Positions 31,673-40,129 of a stretch of 64,000 bases of DNA are shown here, piece after piece. This stretch comes from Gilvimarinus sp. DA14 (GTDB lineage: Bacteria; Pseudomonadota; Gammaproteobacteria; Pseudomonadales; Cellvibrionaceae): NCBI RefSeq assembly GCF_024204685.1, contig NZ_CP100350.1:62001-126000 (forward strand), read 5' to 3'. The translations under genes and the position numbers were made by a program. Below the pieces are notes generated by a model, which worked only from the letters and a program-made list of their open reading frames with translations, was not told the origin of the DNA and searched no databases. Numbering within the stretch: the first letter of the stretch is position 1; each line of letters begins with the position of its first letter.

Positions 31673-33400
31673 TTACTCAGTGCAGTAAGGCCCAATCAAA
31701 GTCCCCACAAACCCACCAGCTACATTCGTGCTGAGGTTGGTGGCATCCACGCCTTCCGCGAGGGTGTGTTTGGTGCCGTCTACCTCGTAGCTTGCCTGCA
31801 TTTGTCCGGCGTTGAATGCCAGGGTCAGCTCTACGGGCGCTGAGCTTTCGAGCGGTTGGGCGCTGATCAATTCACCTTCGGTAGAGCCCTCGTGGCGGTA
31901 CAGGGCAACCTGTTTTTGGCCATCGAGTTGAGTGACGCCCAAAAACATCAGGTGGGTATCACTTTGCACAGCGGCCAGGCCTGCCATGTCGCCTTCGGCG
32001 GTCGGGTCGAAGGTAACGGTGGTGGAGACGTCGGCAATATGGTGTTGCTGGCGGCGCCCGATAAAGGACGGAACCGCATCTAGGTTGCCCAGTCCACCGC
32101 GGCACGTCAGGTTGAGCGCGCCATTTTCCACTTGGTAAAAGTCTTCGCTCGGGTTGCGCAGGCCCATCCACGATAACGACAGGCTGTCGCCATCAAAGCT
32201 GTCGGTGTAGCCAAAGTTGCCGGCGGTGGGCAGTTCGGCGGGCGGCTGTTCGGGTAGGGCGGGTTTATCTATGGCAAACGGAATGCGCTCGCCCTGGGGC
32301 AGAATGTAGGGCCAGTCGTCTTTCCAGGTAACCGGCAGCAGAAAGGTCTCGCGGCCGATGTTGAACATGTCGTTGTCGTAGGGGCGAATGGCAAGGAAAG
32401 TGGCCCACCAGTCGCCGTTGGGCAGTTGCACAAACTTGGCGTGTCCGGCGGCGATGATCGAGTCTTCGCGTTCCCACTCTAAATCGCGTTGGGTGAGTAT
32501 GGGGTTGTGGTCCGCGGGCGTGTAGGGGCCCCAAACGTTATCGGCGCGGAATATGGTTTGCGAGTGGTGGACGCTGGTGCCGCCTTCGGCGGCGGTAATG
32601 TAGTAGTAGCCATTGCGCTTGATAATGTGCGGCCCTTCAATCCAGACCGGTTCCTCGGTGATATCCACACCGCCGTTAATCAGCTGCTTGCGCTCGCCCA
32701 CCATTTTCAGGTTCTGCCAGTCAAATTCCTGAATCCAGATGGCCCGGTGGCCGTCGTAGCGGGGCTCTTCATTGGGGGCGCCATTGTTGAGAATATAGGC
32801 TTTGCCATCGTCGGCCCAGTAAATGGATGGGTCAATGCCCTCAAAACCCAACCAGTGGGGGTCAGACCAGGGGCCGGTGGGACTATCGGCGGTCATTACA
32901 AAGTTGCCGTCGCAATCCACACAGGTGGAGGTCAGGTAATAGGTTCCCTGGTGATAGGAAAGGTCGGGCGCGAAAATGCCGCGAGAAACGTTCAAACCTG
33001 TAAAGTCGAACTGGTCCGGGCGGTCAATGGCATTGGCAATCTGCGTCCAGTTGACCAAGTCTTTCGAGTGGTAAATAGGCAGGCCCGGATAGTGAGTAAA
33101 TGATGAGGTCACTACATAGTAGTCGTCGCCCACGCGTGCCACGGTGGGGTCGGGGGCATAGCCCGAGATAATCGGGTTGCGAAATTCGCCATCGCCCACG
33201 GTAACTTCTTCTTGCGATTCACCCTGATAAGTATATTGGCTGAACTTGGCTACTTTATCGGCCGAGGGGGCCTTGGCCACAGGTGCGGGGCTATTTTGAG
33301 TGGTGGCCTTCTCGCTGAGTTGAGCCGGGTCGGTGCTGTTATCACAGCCGGCTAAAGCGCCAACCAGCGCCAGGGTGCATAAGGCGGTCAGTCTTCTCAT
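31673..33400 (-). CDS. GH43-family glycosidase lipoprotein
   Basis: A 575-residue outer-membrane lipoprotein (signal ending LAGC, Cys19). The five-bladed GH43 propeller spans about 70-370: GYAPDPTVARVGDDYY with the base Asp near 84, GIDPSIYWADDGKAY with the pKa-modulating Asp, and WIEGPHIIKRNGYYY with the acid Glu. A C-terminal beta-sandwich of the GH43_C2 type follows from about 400. Such enzymes cut xylo- or arabino-oligosaccharides. The ATG at 33400 follows AGGA at good spacing; the ATG five codons earlier is less likely. Divergent from a second GH43 gene with a 194-bp shared control region. Confidence 0.9.
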   Translation of the reverse strand: MRRLTALCTLALVGALAGCDNSTDPAQLSEKATTQNSPAPVAKAPSADKVAKFSQYTYQGESQEEVTVGDGEFRNPIISGYAPDPTVARVGDDYYVVTSSFTHYPGLPIYHSKDLVNWTQIANAIDRPDQFDFTGLNVSRGIFAPDLSYHQGTYYLTSTCVDCDGNFVMTADSPTGPWSDPHWLGFEGIDPSIYWADDGKAYILNNGAPNEEPRYDGHRAIWIQEFDWQNLKMVGERKQLINGGVDITEEPVWIEGPHIIKRNGYYYITAAEGGTSVHHSQTIFRADNVWGPYTPADHNPILTQRDLEWEREDSIIAAGHAKFVQLPNGDWWATFLAIRPYDNDMFNIGRETFLLPVTWKDDWPYILPQGERIPFAIDKPALPEQPPAELPTAGNFGYTDSFDGDSLSLSWMGLRNPSEDFYQVENGALNLTCRGGLGNLDAVPSFIGRRQQHHIADVSTTVTFDPTAEGDMAGLAAVQSDTHLMFLGVTQLDGQKQVALYRHEGSTEGELISAQPLESSAPVELTLAFNAGQMQASYEVDGTKHTLAEGVDATNLSTNVAGGFVGTLIGPYCTE

Positions 33401-33594
33401 TAGGTTTGTCCTCATTATTGTCGTTTAAGTTGTTCTATGGGGGATGAAAATATATTATGTTTTTTTTCATATTGTATTATTAACTATAAGTCTTTTGGGG
33501 AAATCACTCAAAACCATGCCGAAGTTCTTTCGCCGCTCCCGTTGCACGGCCCGAACTTCAGCTCACAATAAAAACCGTAAAATGAAGGACAAAT

Positions 33595-35187
33595 ATGATG
33601 CTGCGACTAGGACTAGTGACAGCGCTTTGGGCGCTACTCGGATGCAGTAGCCAGGCCGACTCGCCCGCAAATTCAGAGGCACAAAATGGGGCTCGCAATC
33701 CGCTGATTTGGGCTGATGTGCCTGACCCGGCGGTAATCCGGGTGGATGATACCTACTACATGAGTAGCACCACCATGCACATGAATCCTGGGTTGCCGCT
33801 TATGAAGTCTTCGAATTTGGTGGATTGGAATCTTCTTGGTTACGTCTACGACAGCCTGGCCGCCGACAATGCCTCTACGTTGAGCGGGGGCGAGCAGGCC
33901 TACGGCCGAGGGTCTTGGGCGAGCAGTTTGCGTTACCACAATGGCCGTTTTTACGTGAGCACTTTTGCCAATCACACGAGTAAAACCTATATCTTTTCCA
34001 GCGATGATATCGAGAGCGGCGAATGGCAACGCGCGGAAATAGACCAGTTGTTTCACGACGCCTCGCTGGTGTTTGATCAGGGGCGGGCTTTTCTACTTTA
34101 CGGCAACGATGATATTCATTTGGTTGAGTTGACCGCAGATGCCAGCGCGATCAAGCCCGGCGGTTTACGGACCACGGTGATCGAGAAAGCCTCGTCCATT
34201 GCCGGAGAAGAGTTTTGGGTACCGGCAGAAGGGGCCCAGGTGAGTAAGCGCAATGGCTACTACTACATCAACTTAATCAGCTGGCCTGCTAATGGCATGC
34301 GCACCCAGTTGGTGTATCGCGCTAAACAGCTAACAGGGCCTTACGAGGGCAGAGTGGTGTTGCAGGATCGTGGTATTGCCCAGGGGGGCTTGATCGATAC
34401 TCCCGAGGGCGACTGGTACGCCTTTTTATTTCGCGATTTCGGCGCGGTGGGGCGCATTCCATACTTAGTGCCGGTGCGCTGGCAAAACGATTGGCCCGTA
34501 TACGGAGTGGACGGCAAGGTGCCCGAGGCGCTGAGTATTACCTCGCAGCAGTCGGGGCTGGGTAATCTTGTGGCTTCAGATGATTTTGACTATCCGGAAA
34601 TCAATTCTGAGGCCGGAGCACTCAAGCTCGCCTGGCAGTGGAATCATAACCCCGATTCCCGCGGTTGGTCGGTAACTGAGCGGCCCGGCTACTTGAGCTT
34701 AACCAACCAGCGCACCGATAAAGGATTGCTGGATACCCGTAACACTCTGACTCAGCGAATGTATGGTCCCGAAGCTCGGGCCACGGTTGCCCTCGATACC
34801 GCCAATTTACGGCCGGGCGATGTGGCGGGGCTTGCCGCCTTGCAAGCCCAATACGGTTTTGTCGGAGTTGAAAAAAGTGAAACAGGCACCTCTTTAATTA
34901 TGGTGTTGGGTCAATCAGAAGACGACGAGGTGAGCGAAACGGTGGCCGCGCGAATCGCCTTGCCTCAGTCGCGAGTGTACCTGCAGATAAAGACCGATTT
35001 TAAAAGCCAGCGCGATACCGCCACATTTTGGTACAGCCTGGATGGCACGAACTGGAAGGCCATTGGCACAGAGTTGAAAATGAAATACACACTGCCGCAT
35101 TTTATGGGTTACCGCTTTGCGCTGTTTAATTACGCCACCCAAACACCGGGTGGGCGTGCGGACTTTGATTTTTATCGATTGCAATAA
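33595..35187 (+). CDS. GH43-family glycosidase lipoprotein
   Basis: A 530-residue lipoprotein (signal ending LLGC, Cys17). The GH43 domain starts with NPLIWADVPDPAVIRVDDTYY (base Asp44), includes LFHDASLVFDQGRAFLLYG with the second Asp and EFWVPAEGAQVSKRNGYYY with the acid Glu; a beta-sandwich domain forms the rest. Architecture equals that of the divergent gene but sequence similarity is limited, so substrate preference (xylan or arabinan side chains) probably differs. Likely acts at the outer surface together with it. A decayed GH43 tail lies downstream at 35188-35320. Confidence 0.88.
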   Translation: MMLRLGLVTALWALLGCSSQADSPANSEAQNGARNPLIWADVPDPAVIRVDDTYYMSSTTMHMNPGLPLMKSSNLVDWNLLGYVYDSLAADNASTLSGGEQAYGRGSWASSLRYHNGRFYVSTFANHTSKTYIFSSDDIESGEWQRAEIDQLFHDASLVFDQGRAFLLYGNDDIHLVELTADASAIKPGGLRTTVIEKASSIAGEEFWVPAEGAQVSKRNGYYYINLISWPANGMRTQLVYRAKQLTGPYEGRVVLQDRGIAQGGLIDTPEGDWYAFLFRDFGAVGRIPYLVPVRWQNDWPVYGVDGKVPEALSITSQQSGLGNLVASDDFDYPEINSEAGALKLAWQWNHNPDSRGWSVTERPGYLSLTNQRTDKGLLDTRNTLTQRMYGPEARATVALDTANLRPGDVAGLAALQAQYGFVGVEKSETGTSLIMVLGQSEDDEVSETVAARIALPQSRVYLQIKTDFKSQRDTATFWYSLDGTNWKAIGTELKMKYTLPHFMGYRFALFNYATQTPGGRADFDFYRLQ

Positions 35188-35320
35188 TGCAGCAGCGGCA
35201 TCGGCAATTTACACAGTGCTCATTCGCTGCGTGAAGTTCACAACAGATCTCACAAACCCATCGGCGCTGAGGTCGGTGGTATCTGTGCCTTAGGCGAAGG
35301 TTTGCCGAGGTCTCTTATGG
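35188..35320 (-). pseudogene. Degenerate 3' end of another GH43-type gene
   Basis: On the minus strand this stretch encodes pieces similar to the C-terminus of the GH43 gene at 31673 (compare TDTTDLSADGFV with VDATNLSTNVAGGFV) but has an internal stop and no upstream partner. It suggests a former third GH43 copy. Confidence 0.5.
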
Positions 35321-35405
35321 CGGCAGGCATTATGATGCGGTGGTGTGCTTGACACCGCCACGGCGATCCACGACCCTAGCGCCAAATTCTCCAAGCCTGG
35401 AACCC

Positions 35406-36056
35406 ATGACCGAGCAGCTGCCCATTCTATATTCCTTTCGTCGCTGCCCGTACGCTATACGCGCCCGCCTAGGGCTGCTATTTGCCGGCCTGCAAGTCGA
35501 GCTGCGTGAGGTGGTGTTGAAGGATAAACCGCCGCAGATGCTCGCTATTAGCCCTAAGGCCACGGTGCCGGTATTGCAGTTGCCCAACGCCAGGGTGATT
35601 GATGAAAGCCTTGATATTTTACTCTGGGCTATACGGCAGAATGACCCAGACGGAGTACTTGATTCCGAGCATTATTCTCAAGCCAAGGATCTTCTTAACC
35701 AGAATGATACTGAGTTTAAGTACTGGCTGGATCGCTATAAGTATTTCGAGCGCTACCCGGCTATGACCCAAACCCAATATCGCCAACGCGGTGAAGCGTT
35801 TTTGCAAACGCTGGAGCAGCTGCTGGACAAAAACACCTACCTGCTAGGCGCTAGCCCCAGTACTGCCGATATCGGCATAATGCCCTTTGTACGTCAGTTT
35901 GCCCATGTGGATCGCGATGTATTTTACCGCCTGCCTTATCCGTGCGTGCAGCAGTGGCTAAAAGGATGGCTGGAGCATCCAGTCTTTGTTCAGTCCATGA
36001 AGAAATATCAGCCGTGGCAGGATGGAGATACCCCGGTTATTTTTCCTGCGCAATAG
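35406..36056 (+). CDS. Glutathione S-transferase family protein
   Basis: A 216-residue GST. The thioredoxin-fold N-terminus has LYSFRRCPYAIRARLGL with Cys14 as active-site residue, PKATVPVLQLPN with the cis-Pro, and VIDESLDILLW for the glutathione gamma-Glu contact; the C-terminal helical domain contains STADIGIMPFVRQFA. CPYA places it near the omega/YfcF-like or glutaredoxin-2-like group. The ATG at 35406 gives the standard start. Cytoplasmic; substrate unknown. Confidence 0.88.
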   Translation: MTEQLPILYSFRRCPYAIRARLGLLFAGLQVELREVVLKDKPPQMLAISPKATVPVLQLPNARVIDESLDILLWAIRQNDPDGVLDSEHYSQAKDLLNQNDTEFKYWLDRYKYFERYPAMTQTQYRQRGEAFLQTLEQLLDKNTYLLGASPSTADIGIMPFVRQFAHVDRDVFYRLPYPCVQQWLKGWLEHPVFVQSMKKYQPWQDGDTPVIFPAQ

Positions 36057-36210
36057 TGTCGCCGCCACATCTCTTAGCGAATCTGTTGTTAAAAAAGTAC
36101 TTTTTTAATGGTAAGGGTAATTTGCAAGGGCCTTTGTCATAGTCAAGCGCTTTTTTTAACTCTAGGTTTTGTAGTATCTTGCTGTGATGTTTGCAGGGAG
36201 ATAAGCCAAA

Positions 36211-36657
36211 ATGCGTTCGCGATTTATTCGTACTGTTTCCACAATTCACCGTCCTATTGTCGATAGCGGTAAAGAGGTTGGTGCTCAATACTCTTTATGT
36301 TCTCGGGATTTGATCGCACTGTTGGTGAAAGACAGTGCAGGCTTTCGCGTGTGTTCGCTTGACGGAATCAATGGCCATGCGGTCTTTGATGGCGACTGGC
36401 AGGCATTTTGTGACAGCTTTGCGGGTGAATTTATTAATATTCAAATGGTCACCGAAGACGGTAAAAAAATAGAAGCCGCGGTACGAATAACGGACATTGT
36501 TCGGGTGGTGCTGATTGAAGACGATTCCTGCGCGACCTTGCATTTGCGAGGTGAATTAGCTTGTTCGGGTATGTACGGTATTTTACCGGGGCGGCCCAGC
36601 CAGGTTCGTATTACCCCCGAGTCATATTATTATATCCAGTCAGAGCTTGCCGATTGA
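36211..36657 (+). CDS. Hypothetical protein, 148 aa
   Basis: GGGAG precedes the ATG at a good distance, so the gene looks real. The product has no signal peptide or membrane span and contains SLCSRDLIALLVKDSAGFRV, HAVFDGDWQAFCDSFAGEFI and RVVLIEDDSCATLHLRGELA; predicted beta-rich. No family is recognised. It stands alone between a GST and a convergent glutaredoxin-like gene. Confidence 0.6.
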   Translation: MRSRFIRTVSTIHRPIVDSGKEVGAQYSLCSRDLIALLVKDSAGFRVCSLDGINGHAVFDGDWQAFCDSFAGEFINIQMVTEDGKKIEAAVRITDIVRVVLIEDDSCATLHLRGELACSGMYGILPGRPSQVRITPESYYYIQSELAD

Positions 36658-36721
36658 CCCCGCAATAGTGTTGTTTTTAGGGCCGCTGTAGTTCCAGGCG
36701 GCCCGAGTCTTACCAGCATTA

Positions 36722-37093
36722 CTAGCCGAATCGAGTTTCCAGATAGTGAATAATATCGGCTGATTCGTACATCCAAGTGGTCGTGCCATTTTCATCAATG
36801 CGCAAACACGGCACTTTTACCCGGCCGCCGCCTTGGGTTAATTCGGTTCTGTAGCTACTGCCCTGCTGCGCATTGCGTTTTTCCATAGGCAGGTTTAAGC
36901 GGTGCAGAGCGCGGCGGGTTTTGATGCAAAACGGACAGGCAAAAAACTGGTACAGAGCAAAGTTTTGCAGCTCTTTTTCTACCTCAGCCTGAGCTTCAGG
37001 CGTGCGTTTCAGTTTACCCGGCAGGGTAATCCAACTGATAAACGCAATGATACTGCCCAGACCTTCTCGTAGTAGTTTCACCAATAATTTCAT
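36722..37093 (-). CDS. Membrane-anchored glutaredoxin/GST-N-like protein
   Basis: A 123-residue protein. An N-terminal hydrophobic helix (LGSIIAFISWITLPG) is followed by a thioredoxin-fold domain with the redox motif CPFC at 53-56 and the cis-Pro region GGGRVKVPCLRID. It resembles the GstA/glutaredoxin-like proteins that reduce thiol mixed disulfides near the membrane. It is upstream of, and co-directional with, a CynX-type MFS gene, 42 bp from its stop. Confidence 0.8.
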   Translation of the reverse strand: MKLLVKLLREGLGSIIAFISWITLPGKLKRTPEAQAEVEKELQNFALYQFFACPFCIKTRRALHRLNLPMEKRNAQQGSSYRTELTQGGGRVKVPCLRIDENGTTTWMYESADIIHYLETRFG

Positions 37094-37135
37094 AGTAATC
37101 CTGTTTGTAAGTGTTTGACTTGCACGCGCCTTAAT

Positions 37136-38341
37136 TCATTCGGATGAGTGGCTCGCCTGGCTTTCCAGTACATAGCGGCGGCGCCCGGCGCCCAGGCCCG
37201 CTGCAATGGCAACGGCGCCTATGGCTCCGAGAAAAACGCCGGTCACTTTCCAGCCGTGAAAAATGTCGTGCAGTATACCCGTTAACAGCGGGCCAAAGGC
37301 GGCCAGAGTGTAACCCACTCCTTGCGCCATTCCCGATAGCCGCGCAGCGATAATCGGGGTGCGCGCACGCAGGGCGAGCAGAGTAAGGCCCATGGCAAAG
37401 GTGCCACCCTGTCCCAGTCCCAAAATAACGGCCCACAGCCATAGGGTCTCCACCGGGGCATAAATACAGCCACCCAAGCCCAGCAGGGTGAGGCTCATAA
37501 CCACCACTACCATAAAGCGCTCATCTCGCATCCGGCTGGCAAGCCAGGGGGCGGCAATTGCGGTAACTATCTGACTCAGAATTGAGGCGGACAATGCCAG
37601 CCCGGCCTCCACGGCGCTTAAGCCGCGATCTTGCAAAATGCTGGGAAGCCAGCCGAATACGGCGTAGGCCAGGGATGATTGCAGCCCCATATATAGGGTC
37701 ACTTGCCAAGCGAGAGGGTCTTTAAGTAATGATGCTGTGGGCTGTTTGCGAGTTGCAGGCTTGTGCTGCTCGCCCAACTGACGCCACCAAGCCAGGGCGG
37801 CGATGGCGGCTGGCAGCAGCCAAAATGCCAGCGCGGGCGACCAGCTTTCGTTCATCGCAATGCGCAGAGGTTCGGTGGCCCCGGCCGCCAGTGCTGCCCC
37901 GAGGCACATTACCGCTGTATAAAGCCCGGTCATTAAGCTGGTGTGTTTAGGAAAGTCGCGCTTGACGATGCCAGGTAGCAAAACCCCCATAACGCCAATG
38001 CAGCCACCGGCAAACGCGGTGCCAGCGAAAAGTCCCACCGTACCGCTATAGGGTCGGATGGCGAGAGCCACCGCCAGCAAGATTACCGCGACCAGCACTG
38101 TGCGCTCCATGCCGATACGCCGCGCCGCCATGGGTGCGAGCGGTGCGCTCAAGCCCAAACAGGCAACTGGTACGGTGGTTAGCAGCCCCAAGCCTGCCGG
38201 TGATAACGCCAGCGCCTCGCCGATGGAGCGCAGTACTGGCGAAACGCTGGTGAGTGCCGGGCGCAGATTTAGCGCAACCAACAGTACGCCCAGCAAGGTG
38301 AGCAGACTGTGACGCACGAGGGTAGGTGAGGTGGTTGCCAT
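37136..38341 (-). CDS. MFS transporter, CynX/NimT family
   Basis: A 401-residue permease with 12 hydrophobic spans. The N-terminus LLGVLLVALNLRPALTSVSP with NLRPA is the CynX/NimT signature; later come GIMGVLLPGIVKRDFP-like residues (GVMGVLLPGIVKRDFPKHTS) and LGLGQGGTFAMGLTLLALRA. Relatives carry cyanate or 2-nitroimidazole, but the substrate here is unknown. The ATG at 38341 gives a normal start; earlier in-frame codons add an unrelated N-terminus. Confidence 0.87.
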   Translation of the reverse strand: MATTSPTLVRHSLLTLLGVLLVALNLRPALTSVSPVLRSIGEALALSPAGLGLLTTVPVACLGLSAPLAPMAARRIGMERTVLVAVILLAVALAIRPYSGTVGLFAGTAFAGGCIGVMGVLLPGIVKRDFPKHTSLMTGLYTAVMCLGAALAAGATEPLRIAMNESWSPALAFWLLPAAIAALAWWRQLGEQHKPATRKQPTASLLKDPLAWQVTLYMGLQSSLAYAVFGWLPSILQDRGLSAVEAGLALSASILSQIVTAIAAPWLASRMRDERFMVVVVMSLTLLGLGGCIYAPVETLWLWAVILGLGQGGTFAMGLTLLALRARTPIIAARLSGMAQGVGYTLAAFGPLLTGILHDIFHGWKVTGVFLGAIGAVAIAAGLGAGRRRYVLESQASHSSE

Positions 38342-38515
38342 AACAAAATGCCTGTGAGTGCAAGCGCGAGCAGTGACGGTGTTGGGCGCGCAGTATATCG
38401 GCCTTGTATAGCGGCACAATCAGTTTTGCGAATCTTTAGCGGTGCCGCCGTTTTATCCCGCGCAGCAGCGGCTGTCCAGGCAAACGCCACGGAATGGAAA
38501 TTGCTGCGCTTGACT

Positions 38516-38865
38516 GGAGCCTCCGATTAAGTCCTCAGTGGCCTCTGGCTTACAGAGCTTTTCGAGATCAAGCGTCGAACTGAAAGCGGGCTGGCGGCCC
38601 GGTTAGGTGAGCCAACACAGAGATCGGACAGTTTGGTAAGCCCCAAAGGGCGTGGCCAAAACGTCCATCCGCTGTGTTGCCTACACGGATATAGGTTAGA
38701 ACCGTGAGCAGGACGCGAAAGGCTTGCACTGCTTGCCAAGGACGATGGCCATTGCCTACGAAGCGCGCCAAGGGCAAGGGATTGCCCGAAAGGCAGGAGC
38801 ATTTATCGGCAGGAGTGAACGTTTTGACTCGCTCAGAGGCCGCTGAGTACCTAATCGGAGGCTCC
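38516..38865. mobile_element. MITE-like element with long terminal inverted repeats
   Basis: The left end starts GGAGCCTCCGATTAAGTCC and runs to about 38548; the right end, read on the other strand from 38865, starts GGAGCCTCCGATTAGGTAC and continues with CTCAGCGGCCTCTG. About 33 bp pair with four or five differences, giving a 350-bp element. It carries no transposase; a short minus-strand frame inside (about 69 codons) is not recognised. It ends 23 bp before the mscS start, so mscS expression may depend on it. Confidence 0.75.
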
Positions 38866-38888
38866 TTAGACCCAAGGGGATCAAAGTC

Positions 38889-39983
38889 ATGACCAATATC
38901 GATTTTTCCGAGCTAGGCATTTCGCCTGCGGCGCTGGCGGTGTGCGTCTGTTTGCTGTCCACGGGGCTGATGCTGTTGCTTAAACGCCTCATTCTGGGGC
39001 GCTTGTCCAGTGTGATCCACCGAACTGGCTATGTTTTTGACTCGGTATTGATTCGCGCGCTAGGGCTGCCCCTGACGCTGGTCATTTTGGTGGTGAACAT
39101 TCAGATCCTAAAGTTTTTGTTCACCTACTGGGGAGTGGATGCCCAGAGCTATTCTCAACCTATAGCACTGGGGTCAAAAATATTACTCATTCTCGCGCTG
39201 GTAGCGTTTATCGATCGGCTTTGTATGGGGATGATTGGCGGCTACGCCGATAGGTCGGAGGGGCTTCGCAACAGTAAAAGCATCATGCAGGGCATTGCCC
39301 GTGGGGCAATTCTCGGTGTGGGCGTATTGGTGCTTTTGGGCACCTTGGGGATAGCCATCACCCCCGTAATAGCGTCACTGGGCATTACGTCACTGGCCGT
39401 TGCGCTGGCGCTGCAGCCAACCCTAGAAAATTTCTTCTCTGGCGTTCAGCTGGTAATGGATAAACCAATTCGGGTGGGGGATTTTATCGAGTTGGATTCT
39501 GGAGAGCAGGGGTTTGTAGAGAAAATTGGCTGGCGCTCTACCTGGATTAAGATGCTGCCGAATAATGTTGTGATTATGCCTAACAGCGTGCTGTCTGAGT
39601 CGAAGATAATTAACTATTACTACCCGGAACCCGAGCTATCGGTGCCGGTAGAGGTGGGGGTGCACTATGACTCGGATTTAGAGCGGGTCGAGCAAATCAC
39701 CCTTGACGTTGCACGGCAAGTATTAAAAGACCATGAGTGGGGCGTTACTGAATACAACACCTTCGTGGTATACCACACCTTTGATAGCTCAAGTATCAAC
39801 TTCACTGTAATGCTGCGGGCCAAGGAGTATTTTAATCGGTTTTGGGTCAAGTCGGCGTTTATTAAAGCGCTACACAGGCGTTATCGGGAGGAGGGAATTG
39901 TCATTCCCTATCCAATTCGCGCGTTAAATACCGACCAGGAAGGCGCCAGGTTCGGGCATTCGTCAGAACCAGCGGCAGATTGA
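38889..39983 (+). CDS. MscS-family mechanosensitive channel
   Basis: A 364-residue inner-membrane channel with three or four N-terminal membrane segments, the pore helix TLGIAITPVIASLGITSLAV followed by ALALQPTLENFFSG, and the cytoplasmic beta domain starting PIRVGDFIELDSGEQGFVEK. It should release solutes during hypo-osmotic shock. A 31-bp piece of this gene recurs at 31350. The upstream MITE reaches almost to the start codon, and the ribosome site AAGGGG is just past it. Confidence 0.92.
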   Translation: MTNIDFSELGISPAALAVCVCLLSTGLMLLLKRLILGRLSSVIHRTGYVFDSVLIRALGLPLTLVILVVNIQILKFLFTYWGVDAQSYSQPIALGSKILLILALVAFIDRLCMGMIGGYADRSEGLRNSKSIMQGIARGAILGVGVLVLLGTLGIAITPVIASLGITSLAVALALQPTLENFFSGVQLVMDKPIRVGDFIELDSGEQGFVEKIGWRSTWIKMLPNNVVIMPNSVLSESKIINYYYPEPELSVPVEVGVHYDSDLERVEQITLDVARQVLKDHEWGVTEYNTFVVYHTFDSSSINFTVMLRAKEYFNRFWVKSAFIKALHRRYREEGIVIPYPIRALNTDQEGARFGHSSEPAAD

Positions 39984-40129
39984 TTGTTCGCCCCGAACTC
40001 TGCCAAAAGCCGCTTGTATGGCGCGTAAAATCGCGCAATACTCTGACAGAGCCCGGCTCGATAAGGCGTTGTTTTACTCAGGCTAGGGATTTTCAGCCAC
40101 CGGTTGCCGATTTTGGATGATCACACGCG

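Noticed and set aside
38527-38802. Minus-strand gene inside the MITE
   Set aside because: Lies between inverted ends of a short non-autonomous element; product has no motif and the frame overlaps other equally long frames.
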